64,000 nt of DNA. Source: Canibacter sp052085365 (GTDB lineage Bacteria; Actinomycetota; Actinomycetes; Actinomycetales; Microbacteriaceae). Below, in pieces: positions 26,787 to 36,428 of this stretch (within the stretch, counting starts at the first letter, position 1; every line of letters starts with the position of its first letter). The stretch lies in assembly GCA_052085365.1 (NCBI GenBank), contig JBQDFP010000004.1:60019-124018 (forward strand), given 5' to 3'. The translations under genes and the position numbers were made by a program. The notes under the pieces are model-generated. The model searched no databases, was not told the origin of the DNA, and saw only the letters and a list, made by a program, of their open reading frames with translations.

Positions 26787-28136
26787 ATGACTGAGCCCAC
26801 CAAGAGCACCCAGCGATTGTTCCCACGCTACGGCACCTTCGCCGAGGCACGACGCATCGGAAGTATCCTAAGTAAGGAGACCGTTGGCGGAATCCTCCTC
26901 GTCATCGCCGCAGCAATTGCGATCATTTGGGCAAACACCCCCGCCGCGAACGTATACTTCGCACTCCGCGACCTCGAGATCGGCTACGAGCCCTGGCACC
27001 TCAAACTCAGCCTCGGAGCCTGGGCCGCAGACGGACTACTGGCAGTCTTTTTCTTCCTCGTTGGGCTGGAGCTAAAACGCGAATTCGTCGCTGGAGACCT
27101 TCGTAAATTCAGCACCGCAGTCGTACCCATTGCCGCCGCGGTCGGCGGGGTGGCCGTACCCGCCCTCGTTTATCTGCTCTTGGTACGCGGTGATAGCGCC
27201 CTCGTGCAGGGCTGGGCAATTCCTACAGCTACCGATATTGCGTTCGCTGTCGCCGTGCTCGCTATCATCGGCTCGCACCTCCCAAGTGCACTGCGCATCT
27301 TTCTATTGACTCTTGCGGTGGTTGATGACCTCCTCGCGATCGGCATTATCGCGATCTTCTACACTGACGAGATCCAGATCCTGCCCCTAGGCATCGCGTT
27401 CGCCGTCATCGTGATATATGGGTTTATCGCGCAACGCTACCGTGCGTTTTTTGGACTTCGCCCCTTCGCTGCGTGGACGATTCTGCTGCCGATCGGTGTT
27501 GTGGCGTGGGCGTTCATGCACGCTTCGGGTGTCCACGCAACCATTGCCGGAGTCTTACTGGGCTTTACGATTCCCGTGCTCCACAAGCGATTGACAAGCG
27601 ATGCTTCCAAAGCAAGGAAGGGGTTGGCGGAAGAGTTCGAGCACCGGTTCAGACCCCTCTCGGCTGGCTTCGCTGTGCCCGTATTCGCATTCTTCGCCGC
27701 CGGCGTGTCCGTCGGCGGTTGGGCGGGACTTCAGACGGCGATGACAGACCCTGTCACTCTCGCAATCATCGGTGCCCTCGTCCTCGGTAAGCCTCTCGGC
27801 ATCACTCTCACCACCTGGGTACTCGCCAAAGTCGCTCGTATCCGCCTCGATCCCGCGCTCCGGTGGATTGACATTACCGGTGTCGGGCTACTTGCGGGTA
27901 TTGGATTCACAGTGTCCCTGCTCGTCGCGGAGCTCAGTTTCGCGGCAGGTTCTGCCCAATACGACTATGCCAAGGTCGGGATCCTGATAGCTTCCCTCAT
28001 CGCCGCACTGCTGGCTGCGATCCTGCTCAGCATCCGCAACCAGCAGTACGGCAGGATCCGCGCCCGCGACCGCGTGGACGCAGATGATGACGGGATCCCC
28101 GATGTGTATCAAGGTGAAAAGCGGCGACAAGAGTGA
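26787..28136 (+). CDS. nhaA: NhaA-type Na+/H+ antiporter
   Basis: A 449-residue, roughly 12-helix antiporter exchanging Na+ for H+ across the membrane. Characteristic blocks are EIGYEPWHLKLSLGAWAADG, LAVFFFLVGLELKREFVAGD, PTATDIAFAVAVLAIIGSHL (the transport Asp of the TDIAF motif) and LTLAVVDDLLAIGIIAIFYT with the paired Asp residues. The start has CAGGAG seven bases upstream. The C-terminal tail is charged (RDRVDADDDGIPDVYQGEKR). Together with KtrAB next door it suggests a Na+/K+ homeostasis block. Confidence 0.92.
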   Translation: MTEPTKSTQRLFPRYGTFAEARRIGSILSKETVGGILLVIAAAIAIIWANTPAANVYFALRDLEIGYEPWHLKLSLGAWAADGLLAVFFFLVGLELKREFVAGDLRKFSTAVVPIAAAVGGVAVPALVYLLLVRGDSALVQGWAIPTATDIAFAVAVLAIIGSHLPSALRIFLLTLAVVDDLLAIGIIAIFYTDEIQILPLGIAFAVIVIYGFIAQRYRAFFGLRPFAAWTILLPIGVVAWAFMHASGVHATIAGVLLGFTIPVLHKRLTSDASKARKGLAEEFEHRFRPLSAGFAVPVFAFFAAGVSVGGWAGLQTAMTDPVTLAIIGALVLGKPLGITLTTWVLAKVARIRLDPALRWIDITGVGLLAGIGFTVSLLVAELSFAAGSAQYDYAKVGILIASLIAALLAAILLSIRNQQYGRIRARDRVDADDDGIPDVYQGEKRRQE

Positions 28137-28221
28137 TGCAAACCGTAACACTCCGCTGTGAATATGCGCCCATGATCATCAGCACCGAATAGGTCGCGGA
28201 TAGCGGGCGTGGACCGTCCCA

Positions 28222-28515
28222 TCATGACTCGCACGCTGTGAGGACGATCCGTTCAAGGCGGTCAATTTCGGTCGCGACGCCATGCTCGTTCTTAGTTTCT
28301 TGGGCCAATGCCTGCGCACGAGATGTGATGGTGTCGATTTCCGTGATGATTGGGACTGCGATCACTTCTGTTCTCAAGACGCGAAGCGGCACCGCGACGC
28401 CGACCCGTTCGTCGCAACGCATCCAGACGCACTGGTCGCCGAGAAACGGCTTGATTACCTGCCGTGTTCCCATGGAGAGCACAGCAGCGACGGCACCGAC
28501 TCCGCCATGGTGCAC
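28222..28515 (-). pseudogene. C-terminal remnant of a UGT-type glycosyltransferase
   Basis: Only about 97 codons remain, beginning VHHGGVGAVAAVLSMGTRQV followed by PFLGDQ. This is the nucleotide-sugar-binding motif of family-1 (macrolide/sterol type) glycosyltransferases. The usual C-terminal helix follows (IDTITSRAQALAQETKNEHG). A stop codon five codons upstream of this block removes the whole N-terminal acceptor domain. A GTG could start a short product, but it could not be catalytic. Confidence 0.65.
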
Positions 28516-28526
28516 AGCCGCAGCCG

Positions 28527-28558
28527 CTCACGGTAGCAGGCACTCACGGTAGCAGGCA
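28527..28558. repeat. tandem 16-bp duplication
   Basis: CTCACGGTAGCAGGCA occurs twice head to tail, immediately upstream of the glycosyltransferase remnant. Probably replication slippage. Confidence 0.85.
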
Positions 28559-29068
28559 CGCGTTCGAGACATGATCGAGAACAAAGAGTCATCACTACCT
28601 GTCACTACCACATGTCGTGTTTGGCGCTGCTACCGGAGCCCGCAATTTTCTATTGTGCGGGATTCCTACCCCCGACCGACCGAAGCTATTCAGGGTCGTA
28701 TGGTTTCGTCTTGATACGGTGGACCGCTGATGTGGCGGGGTCGTATTCAGTCTTCTCGGCGAGGCCGCATTCGCTCGTGTCGAACTACTGACGACAGTGA
28801 ATCTTTGAGTAGTTGACAAACTATCACGGGCAACGGCCACAACGTTTGAAGCGGGACAGGCCCTCGCCGGCGAAGGGCTCGCGTCGCACCTACGAGACGT
28901 CTGGGGACGGGATTCCCCGGCGTGAATCACCCTGGGCCGCTGCGGCACTGAACCAGGCGGTCACATCGGGGATTGGAATAAGTGTGACCTCAACCCTGTC
29001 GCTACTTGCTCGGGCATCAGCCTGAGCGGAACCCGAGCAGTTGGCATCAACGGCAGGCATGGCCTTGC
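28559..29068. other. decayed non-coding stretch
   Basis: About 510 bases with no intact gene. One plus-strand frame near 28830 reads TTFEAGQALAGEGLASHLRD before a stop, and the minus strand near 28750-28850 reads a Cys-containing phrase (FVNYSKIHC, then FDTSECGLAEKTEYDP) broken by stops. Both look like gene relics that I cannot identify securely. Confidence 0.3.
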
Positions 29069-29743
29069 TCATTGGGCAGAGGTTTCGGGATCGGCTGGGT
29101 AGCCAACGGGAAGCATGCCCAGCACCGAGTGAGGTCGTGGTATCCACAATTGCGTCGCTGAACGCATCCTGGTCGAGTCTAGACCGCCGAGAAAGACCGT
29201 TCCGAGTCCGTTCTCCGCGGCCCAAAGGTAGATGTTCTGGCTCACAAGCCCTGCCTCGAACCAGCAGAAACTCTCACCCCGACTGGCCCCCTGGGGTTCG
29301 AAGGCACGGTTGGCGGACGAGAGATCGGCCGAAAGGACCAGAATGAGCGGGCACTGTCTCAGCCAGGCCGCGTCAAGTGTTCCTTCCGCGAGCCCGGTTC
29401 GGTGATCACCGTATACAGCTCCAGCGAGGGAATGCTCTTCAGGGAGATATTTGTAGGCCCCGGGGTCCAAACCATCCACAGCGGCTGCGACCACGGTGAC
29501 CTGAATGTCGTATCGCGTGTGTGCCGAACCGTAGGGCCTGCGGGTATCTGGTGCGGAACCAACCGCTGCTCCCAGCAGGCGGCTCGTCGTCTCAAGGGTG
29601 ATCTGATCCGGGCGGTACCTCTTTGTTGAGCGACGCCGTCGCAGAGCTTCAGCGATAGTGCTCCCGTCCTGCACGGCGTTCAGAACAATCCCGCGATCAT
29701 CCGAACGCTCACTCGTTCCTTCACTGTCGGACTGCGGTGACAT
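29069..29743 (-). CDS. SagB/ThcOx-type nitroreductase-family flavoenzyme
   Basis: A 224-residue FMN-dependent oxidoreductase of the nitroreductase fold. IAEALRRRRSTKRYRPDQIT is the N-terminal FMN-phosphate-binding block, PYGSAHTRYDIQVTVVAAAV and GAYKYLPEEHSL are typical of the SagB/thiazoline-dehydrogenase branch, and GLVSQNIYLWAAENGLGTVF with GMLPVGYP closes the fold. The ATG follows AAGGAGG. No azoline-forming cyclodehydratase or peptide precursor is nearby, so a peptide-modifying role is unsupported; general reduction chemistry is the safe call. Confidence 0.82.
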   Translation of the reverse strand: MSPQSDSEGTSERSDDRGIVLNAVQDGSTIAEALRRRRSTKRYRPDQITLETTSRLLGAAVGSAPDTRRPYGSAHTRYDIQVTVVAAAVDGLDPGAYKYLPEEHSLAGAVYGDHRTGLAEGTLDAAWLRQCPLILVLSADLSSANRAFEPQGASRGESFCWFEAGLVSQNIYLWAAENGLGTVFLGGLDSTRMRSATQLWIPRPHSVLGMLPVGYPADPETSAQ

Positions 29744-29802
29744 ACTCCTCCTTCTTTTGCTGGTCAGAGCAGACGGTTCTCACAGGATATCGAGAAGCGA
29801 GC

Positions 29803-29853
29803 AGAGCATGTGTGGACCCCCACTCAACTCGCGAGTAGGGGTCCACATGCTCT
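29803..29853. terminator. bidirectional hairpin between adhesin and nitroreductase genes
   Basis: AGAGCATGTGTGGACCCCC at 29803 pairs with the run ending GGGGTCCACATGCTCT at about 29853, with small bulges. It lies 36 bases downstream of the adhesin stop codon and can end leftward transcripts. Confidence 0.7.
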
Positions 29854-29888
29854 TCGGGTTGCGTTGCCTAGCCTATTGGGTTAGCACT

Positions 29889-32756
29889 TCAACGCAGAGT
29901 GTGGGTACGGATTTTGCGCGACCGGTAACGAGTGAGCACAGTCACCCCCGCAAGCATGAGCAGTGCGGCAGATCCGAGCATTCCCTCCGCTCCGGTCATG
30001 CCCGTTTGTGCGAGCCCCGCCGAGGCTGCCGCTGCTGATGTCACCTGAACGTCAAGGGTGTTGCTTTCTCCAGACAGTACATACGTGTCGCCTCCATATT
30101 CTGCAACAACATGATAGCTGCCTGGCTTATCAAAGGTGTGGGTCACCGTCGCCACCGCTGCCATTCTGCCGTCAGCGTGAGCAGTCAATACAACATCTGC
30201 AGCAACCACTTCACCATCAATGAGCAGGTTGATCTCGCCGGTGGGAACAAAACCGAGCCAGGTATGCTCTTGCCAGTCGGCCATCAACGGTGAGAGCGTC
30301 AGCGTACCTACGTCCTCCACTATGCCCGGATCTCCCGCGACTCCTTCAGACGCCGCGTACGGAGCTACTTCAACGGTAAAAGTGTGAGCTTGCCCCGCTG
30401 TCGCTTTTTCTTCTCCGCTCAGCGTGACATTGGGTAGTGCCTGCTCGACCGTGAACTCGGCGGTCTCTGATACTCCCGTCAGATAGTTACGTGAGCCGTC
30501 GTACACGGCGTACATCTGGTAGCTACCGGGATCGAGCCCATCAAGATCTACGGTCGCTTCGCCTGCCTCATCCAGTGTGATCGCATCGCTAAAAGGTGTT
30601 TCCGTACCGTCTTCGTGTACGAAGATGAGCTGAACCTTTCCGTCCGCTGGCAACGGTGCACCGTCTCCGTAATCGGGCCCGAACACGGTGATCGCCGCCA
30701 ACTGTGACAGCCCATATGTGGTCGTTTCTGGATGCGGGGTCACCGTCACAACGGGTACCGCCTGGAAGACCGTATGCTCGGCAAGCGGTGAGACTGCGGC
30801 GAGGAAATTGTCTGTCTCAATGTATCGCGCCTGGAATTCGTAGTTGCCCACATCTAGACCAGTCACGATGAGCTGTGCGACCTCTTCATGAAGTGCAACC
30901 GGATCTTCCAGGGGAATGAATTCAGCCGCCTCATTTAGGTAGCCAAACTGTACGTCACCCGTGATCTCCCCGTCTCCCGGAGATACCACTGTGGCTGACG
31001 CCGTGAGCACAACGTCCTCACCGTACGGTGAAGTCGGATTGTCTACGAACAGCCCCAGGTCGACGCCTGCGCGCTCCACAGTGTGGGTCACCGTCGTCTG
31101 AGCGGGCAGGAAGTTCTCATCTCCAAGGTAATGCACAGTGAATTCGTACTCACCAGCATCAAGACCCTCCCAGGGAACATTCGCTTCTCCAGCCGAATCA
31201 AGGATGACCGTATGGGTGCCATTTTCGCCAAGCACCTGCACCTCACCGGTTGGGACGCCCGCCCCCGGTGCAAGCACAGTGACCGTCGTTTGCATTTCAA
31301 ACGACTGACCTGTCACCGTCGGTTGGGGTGTGGTGGCTGCCACGATCTTCGTTGCTGCCTGCTCAGTCAGCAAAGTCTGCTTCGGAGACCGTGAACCGTT
31401 AAACCCTGCACCACCTGCAAACACTGCCCAGAACCGCTTTGTCACAGCGTCTGGCACGCCGACGGAGAGGTTGGCTTGGTAGTTGGCGGCGAGCGGTTCG
31501 GTACCAAGCAATTCCGCAACACTTCCGTCTTGATTGGACATCCAAAATTCGACGTTCCCCGTGACCGCGCCTAGAGCTGGCTGCAGCACCTGTACGGTGG
31601 CGGTAAAGTCCCGCAGCTGCCCGGTCACTGCTTGGTTGGGGTCGATGAACAGCTGCGTTTGAGTTTCAGCGTTCACAAACGTCAGAGGGGCGACTCCTGC
31701 CGCATCCCGCCAGGTTGACTGATTGCTTGACTGGTAGCTTGCACGCACCTGCGTGATGTTTGTAATGTCTGCACCGCACGGTGAAGTGCAGGTATAGCTG
31801 AACTGTCCCTGTGCGTTTAGCGGCAGGGTTGCAAGCGTGTGTGTCTCCTGTGCCCCATCATTTTCAACGCTCAGCGTGACGTGTCCCTCAGGCACGCCGC
31901 CACTTGCTGATGGAGTGGTCACAGTACCGCTGAACGTGAGGCTATTACCGGTGTGCGCAGAGTATGCGTCCTCATCAAAAGTCACCGTGGGGGTATGAAT
32001 GGGGCGAATTTCGATGCTGCCGTTCCCCCAATTGCCGACAGCCATTGAACAGTTCCCGGCTGCGCAGTAGCTGGTCCCGCCGCCGCCGCCGCCGCCATCG
32101 GTTGAGGCATCAGCACCGCCACCGCCACCGCCCTGGCCGGAGCTACTGTTTGCGTTGCTACCTTGCAACCCGTGCCTCCCGCTGGCTGCGCCGCCCGCCC
32201 CGGGGTCGCCACCGTTAGAGGCGCAGTTATTATTGTATTTCCAACCGCTCTGACCTGCATTCCCGCCGGGGTTACCACCACAGACGGCATACCCGCCGCC
32301 ACCGCCGCCGCCTTGGCCAGCTGAGGGGACAAATGGTGTGTAGCTTCCTGTGCCGCCGCGACCGCCTTGTCCGTAGCCTGAACCAGCGCTTCCCCATGAG
32401 CTGCTGCCGCCACCGGGTTCTCCGTCGCCGCCGCGAGAAGCGACCTGTAGGCTCAGTGACGTGATCGAAGATACGTCGAGAGTGCTGGTCACCACACCTC
32501 CGCTGCCGCCCTCATCATTGCCACCGGCACCGCCACGAACCTCGACTTCTACTGTGTCCACCCCTGTAGGTACCTGCCATGTGTATGAACCAGGTGTCGA
32601 GTAGCTGAACGTGTCAGCGGGTATCGCAGCGACCGGGCTGCTGTGCAAAGGCACGATCACGGCGCCCACCAGTGCGGCTATCCCGCCGAGAGATGCGATT
32701 CTCTTTATTTGCGGCCGCCACCCTTGCCGGATGCGGTTTTCTCGATACGTACTCAA
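29889..32756 (-). CDS. large glycine-rich, Ig-repeat surface adhesin with LAQTG wall anchor
   Basis: A 955-residue secreted protein. Residues about 20-45 form the export signal. A short all-beta unit (FSYSTPGSYTWQVPTGV) leads to a strikingly Gly-rich domain (about 70-250). Some six bacterial Ig-like (Big_3_5 type) repeats of 85-110 residues follow, with recurring ends such as YEFTVHYLGDENFLPA and YQMYAVYDGSRNYL. The C-terminus has LAQTG, a hydrophobic helix and RYRSRK, a sortase anchor of the LAXTG class. TTG start behind GAAGGGG. It is divergent from a broken LuxR gene that may have controlled it. Likely attachment or matrix function. Confidence 0.85.
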   Translation of the reverse strand: MSTYRENRIRQGWRPQIKRIASLGGIAALVGAVIVPLHSSPVAAIPADTFSYSTPGSYTWQVPTGVDTVEVEVRGGAGGNDEGGSGGVVTSTLDVSSITSLSLQVASRGGDGEPGGGSSSWGSAGSGYGQGGRGGTGSYTPFVPSAGQGGGGGGGYAVCGGNPGGNAGQSGWKYNNNCASNGGDPGAGGAASGRHGLQGSNANSSSGQGGGGGGADASTDGGGGGGGTSYCAAGNCSMAVGNWGNGSIEIRPIHTPTVTFDEDAYSAHTGNSLTFSGTVTTPSASGGVPEGHVTLSVENDGAQETHTLATLPLNAQGQFSYTCTSPCGADITNITQVRASYQSSNQSTWRDAAGVAPLTFVNAETQTQLFIDPNQAVTGQLRDFTATVQVLQPALGAVTGNVEFWMSNQDGSVAELLGTEPLAANYQANLSVGVPDAVTKRFWAVFAGGAGFNGSRSPKQTLLTEQAATKIVAATTPQPTVTGQSFEMQTTVTVLAPGAGVPTGEVQVLGENGTHTVILDSAGEANVPWEGLDAGEYEFTVHYLGDENFLPAQTTVTHTVERAGVDLGLFVDNPTSPYGEDVVLTASATVVSPGDGEITGDVQFGYLNEAAEFIPLEDPVALHEEVAQLIVTGLDVGNYEFQARYIETDNFLAAVSPLAEHTVFQAVPVVTVTPHPETTTYGLSQLAAITVFGPDYGDGAPLPADGKVQLIFVHEDGTETPFSDAITLDEAGEATVDLDGLDPGSYQMYAVYDGSRNYLTGVSETAEFTVEQALPNVTLSGEEKATAGQAHTFTVEVAPYAASEGVAGDPGIVEDVGTLTLSPLMADWQEHTWLGFVPTGEINLLIDGEVVAADVVLTAHADGRMAAVATVTHTFDKPGSYHVVAEYGGDTYVLSGESNTLDVQVTSAAAASAGLAQTGMTGAEGMLGSAALLMLAGVTVLTRYRSRKIRTHTLR

Positions 32757-32924
32757 GGTTCCCCTTCGCTCCTATTGTGATATTTGCAATGCATGCGCCG
32801 GTCAGGACGCAGATCTAGCCCTAGTAAATCGAAACTGGAATTGCTTTGATAGCGTGGAGAACACCTGTATTGGGTTTCCAGTAGCGTGGAGAGATCGAAG
32901 TAGTAGTTGGAAAATTCAGAAGAC

Positions 32925-35466
32925 ATGAGTGCTCCAATTGCTGCGCGCCTAGTTGAGGAACACCTGCGCGAACTACTCCACTCACACGGCCCTCGACTGA
33001 GCGTTATCGTGGTGTTTGGGGCCGCCGGGAACGGGGTGCGCACGCTGATACGTGACCGGGTTCCGCAGATGGTTCACGGACACGCCATGCGTGTTTATGC
33101 AGGAGCCTGGCCAAACCCCTGTGACCAGAAAACCGTGCTGCTTTGCGAGACGGTTGAGGACCTTCCCCTCTCGCCGCCCCCATCTACTGCGAGTGGTGTG
33201 TGTGTTGTGGCCGGGTGCCACCGCATTGAGGCACTCCCCGAATGGGTTCGAGCTCTTCCTGGGAATGCGCGTACCATCGTTCAGCTCGACACGCTCAGCC
33301 ATGCTGAGTTACAGACGTTTCTTACCACCCGACTCGGGGGCCCGGTGGCGAGTACCGCGATCCGTGAAATTGGAGGTATGTGCGGGTTCGTGCCCACCCA
33401 AGTGGCTGCCCTCACTCAAGTACTCGCACGTGAGGGTGCGCTGATGCCGGTAGAGGGAACCTGGACACTCGTGTCTCCCATCGATACCCGGCTGTTTCTT
33501 CCGCTACTTCGCAACGCTCTCGCAGGTTTCGATACCCCGACGATCGAACTCTTTCTGTATCTCTGCCTGGTCGGCGCTGCAGCACGGGATACTCTCCCAG
33601 TCCGGTCACGCGAGCAGTTGCGTGTTCTCGAGCTTGCAGGACTCATTGCAGTCGAAGCTGACGGCCGGAGTGCAGTGCGAAGCAGGTTGCTCGCTCAGGC
33701 CGGCCAGCAGCTCGCGGACCCGGTCACTACCAGCACGGTATACGCTCGTGCTCTTGAACGTCCGGCCCCGCCAGAACAAGTGGTGCTGTGGGCGCTGCGC
33801 CACCACCACTCGGTCCCGCCCGAAGCAGTGCAGAACGTGCTGCAACATCTGCTCAGCTTGCACGAATGGCGGGCAGCGCTGCATCTAGCAAGTCTCGCCT
33901 TGGAAGCTGCTGATTGGTCACCGAACACGAGCAGTCGACATAGTGCTGAGCTGTTCCTCGCCAAGGCTGTTGCGTTACGGTTTCTTGACGAGCCCGAGGA
34001 AGCGATCGAAGCGCTGTCCCATGCAGAACATCTCGCTACGACGTTGCCTGATGCTTATGACCTTCGTATTCGGGCAGTGGTGCAACGAGCCGAAATCCTG
34101 CATTACAAAGCAGGGGATGTTGACGCGGCGCTCGACGTACTCCGCACCGCACACGCACACAGCCCGGATACACATCCGCAGCACCGAGGCACCCTGGCAG
34201 GCCATCACACGCTGCATCTTCTGTACGCCGGCCGCTTTCAAGAAACCGCTTTACCTGGGCTCCCGGAAACACCTGATCCCACCACGATACCCCGACACCT
34301 GCGTACCAGAATAGCGATCGCGCAGTGCCTCGCGCTCGTAGCGGAGGGGCGCATTCGGCGAGCTTTCACCCGCACTGTGCAGATGGGGGCGCGTCAACTT
34401 CTACCGCTTCCCCGTAAGGCGTGGGTGACCGAAGAACTGTCAGCCGCATACTTTGTTTCCGCGCTCCGCAAGAACGGGCCCACACAATTACGTCTATTGA
34501 TGCGCCAGTTTGAGGGGAAAAATGCCCGAGACTACCGACCCGACGACACCTCCTTCCAGCTCGCTCGCGCCACCTGGCTACTCGCTACCGGGGAACCTCG
34601 GCCAGGCAGAGCGAGAGTCCACCAACTGCCACGCCAACACCCAATTCCATGACCCGTCCGGGATGGCTCAAGCAGTCGCTGCATTACGAGCTCACACTGC
34701 TGCCCTTCGCGGTGACTCGCGCACCGCCCGAGCAATGAGCACTGAAGCACAACGGTTACCGCCCCGCTCTAGTGCAGTGATTGCCGGAGGAGTATCCGCC
34801 CACCTGAGCGCCGTACGCTACCTACTCGGTCAAGCAGACGCGTCTGCGCACACACTTCTCATGGCAAAAGACCACATACTCACTGGCAGCTACGGATTCG
34901 CAGCCGAAGCGCTCTACTCGGGGGTACGATTCGGGGACCGGGAAGCTGCTGCTGCACTCATCAGTCTCCAATCTAAAGTCGACGGACCCCTCGTCGAACT
35001 ACATACTATGCATGCACAGGCAGTACAGGATTTCGATCCGGTCGCGCTGATTCATGCCGGTGAGGCACTACACCAGGCTGGGCTCCTCCTGCACGCATTT
35101 GAAGCATACGGCCTGGTCGCTCACCTTCCACACGCCATCCCTGTGCCAGAAGTGACTGCGCGACGAGCCGCGTATGAAGCCGCGCAGCTTGCCGATAAAA
35201 TGCGTCTTGTTGCTCATCCGTTCTATCTCAACCGCACAGCTAGCCCAGTGGCGACGCTCACACCGCGAGAGCGTGAAGTGCAGCAGCTGATTTTGGCGGG
35301 CCTGACCAACCGCGAAATCGCGGTACGGCTTAACCTATCCGCCCGCACAGTTGAAGGTCATATTTCGCGACTCTACCGAAAGACCGGTGAAAAGAGACGA
35401 GCCCCCGGACGAAGAATCCGGACCACAAATGAGCCGCACTCCGTCAACAACAGTACTCATAGCTAG
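32925..35466 (+). pseudogene. LuxR-family regulator with degenerate ATPase domain, one frameshift
   Basis: Two overlapping frames make one protein of about 845 residues. The first (from ATG 32925) has a STAND/AAA-like N-terminus and long helical repeats. At about 34598-34610 homology-like sequence passes from frame ending at 34652 (LATGEPRPGR) to the frame ending at 35466 (QAERESTNCHANTQ). The latter ends in a LuxR HTH (LTPREREVQQLILAGLTNRE). A single-base indel explains this; sequencing error is possible. The P-loop reads GAAGNGVRT with no Lys, so ATP binding was doubtful even before the break. Divergent from the adhesin gene. Confidence 0.75.
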
Positions 35467-35690
35467 TACCACATGTCGACCTTGATGCCATCATTTCTAG
35501 CCGAACGGCTCGGGGTTGACCCGTTCCGTTCCCTCTCACACATGAAATCGTGATTCGGCGTTCTGCCGCATGATTCCGCGGTTTCTGCGCGCCTTGCCTG
35601 TGGATAACTGCACCGCGATTCACGACCTGGCAGCGTCGATAGCACATGATTAAACCCATGAAAGCGGGCCCCCGACCATGAAGCACCGGA

Positions 35691-36428
35691 CTATCCGACG
35701 GCCACGCCAAAGAGTGCCCCAATGACGTATGTGGCGATCATGGTAGCTGAGCCCATGACCAGGTTCCGAAGAATTGCGCGCCCGCGCGGCGCGCAACCGA
35801 GCGTAGCGCTGATCCAACCGGTGAGGAAGAGACCGATCACGACTGCGACGGCTGCGATCCAAACTCGGTGTCCGTCGACAGGCAGCAGGATCATGATGAG
35901 TGGGATCAGCGCCCCAACGGCGAACGCAATGAACGATGACACGGCGGCAGCCCACGGGCTGGTGAACTCTTCATGGTCGATTCCGAGCTCGACCTCTGCG
36001 TGAGCGGCGAGAGCGTCCTTCTCGGTAAGCTGCACCGCTACCTGATGTGCGAGGTCATCTGAGAGCCCCCGTTGTCGATAGAGTTCAGTGAGCTCTTCAA
36101 GCTCCTCCTCGGGCATTGTTTCAAGCTCCCACCGCTCTTTTGCGATGAGACCTTTCTCGGTGTCGCGTTGGGTGCTCACCGAAACATACTCTCCGCCAGC
36201 CATTGAGAAGGCCCCCGCAACAACGGCGGCGATACCGGCCGTCGCGATCGCCAATACGTTGTTTGGTGTAGCGGCAGCGACGCCGATGACGACACCCGCA
36301 GTAGAGACGATGCCGTCGTTTGCTCCGAGCACGCCTGCACGTAGCCAGTTCAAACGTTGGCCCACGTTCTGCAGGTGGGCTTCGCCGGGATGCGGTGTGG
36401 TGATTGAGCCGGGTGCCATGTTGTTCAT
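35691..36428 (-). CDS. VIT1/CCC1-family Fe2+/Mn2+ transporter
   Basis: A 245-residue membrane protein with five likely helices. Signatures: LNWLRAGVLGANDGIVSTAG in helix 1, AVVAGAFSMAGGEYVSVSTQ in helix 2, then a cytosolic Glu-rich metal-binding loop (MPEEELEELTELYRQRG) and the C-terminal three helices. Family members move Fe2+ or Mn2+ out of the cytosol. Its ATG overlaps the stop of the upstream P-type ATPase pseudogene as ATGA, so it belongs to the chrA-ATPase operon and may still depend on its translation. Confidence 0.88.
   Translation of the reverse strand: MNNMAPGSITTPHPGEAHLQNVGQRLNWLRAGVLGANDGIVSTAGVVIGVAAATPNNVLAIATAGIAAVVAGAFSMAGGEYVSVSTQRDTEKGLIAKERWELETMPEEELEELTELYRQRGLSDDLAHQVAVQLTEKDALAAHAEVELGIDHEEFTSPWAAAVSSFIAFAVGALIPLIMILLPVDGHRVWIAAVAVVIGLFLTGWISATLGCAPRGRAILRNLVMGSATMIATYVIGALFGVAVG

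Noticed and set aside
29069..29743. Azole-forming peptide (SagB-type) biosynthetic cluster
   Set aside because: Only the oxidoreductase is present; no precursor peptide, cyclodehydratase or transporter is adjacent.
28606..35478. 12-mer TACCACATGTCG present at 28606 and 35467
   Set aside because: Too short and without shared context to claim a motif; only two copies seen.
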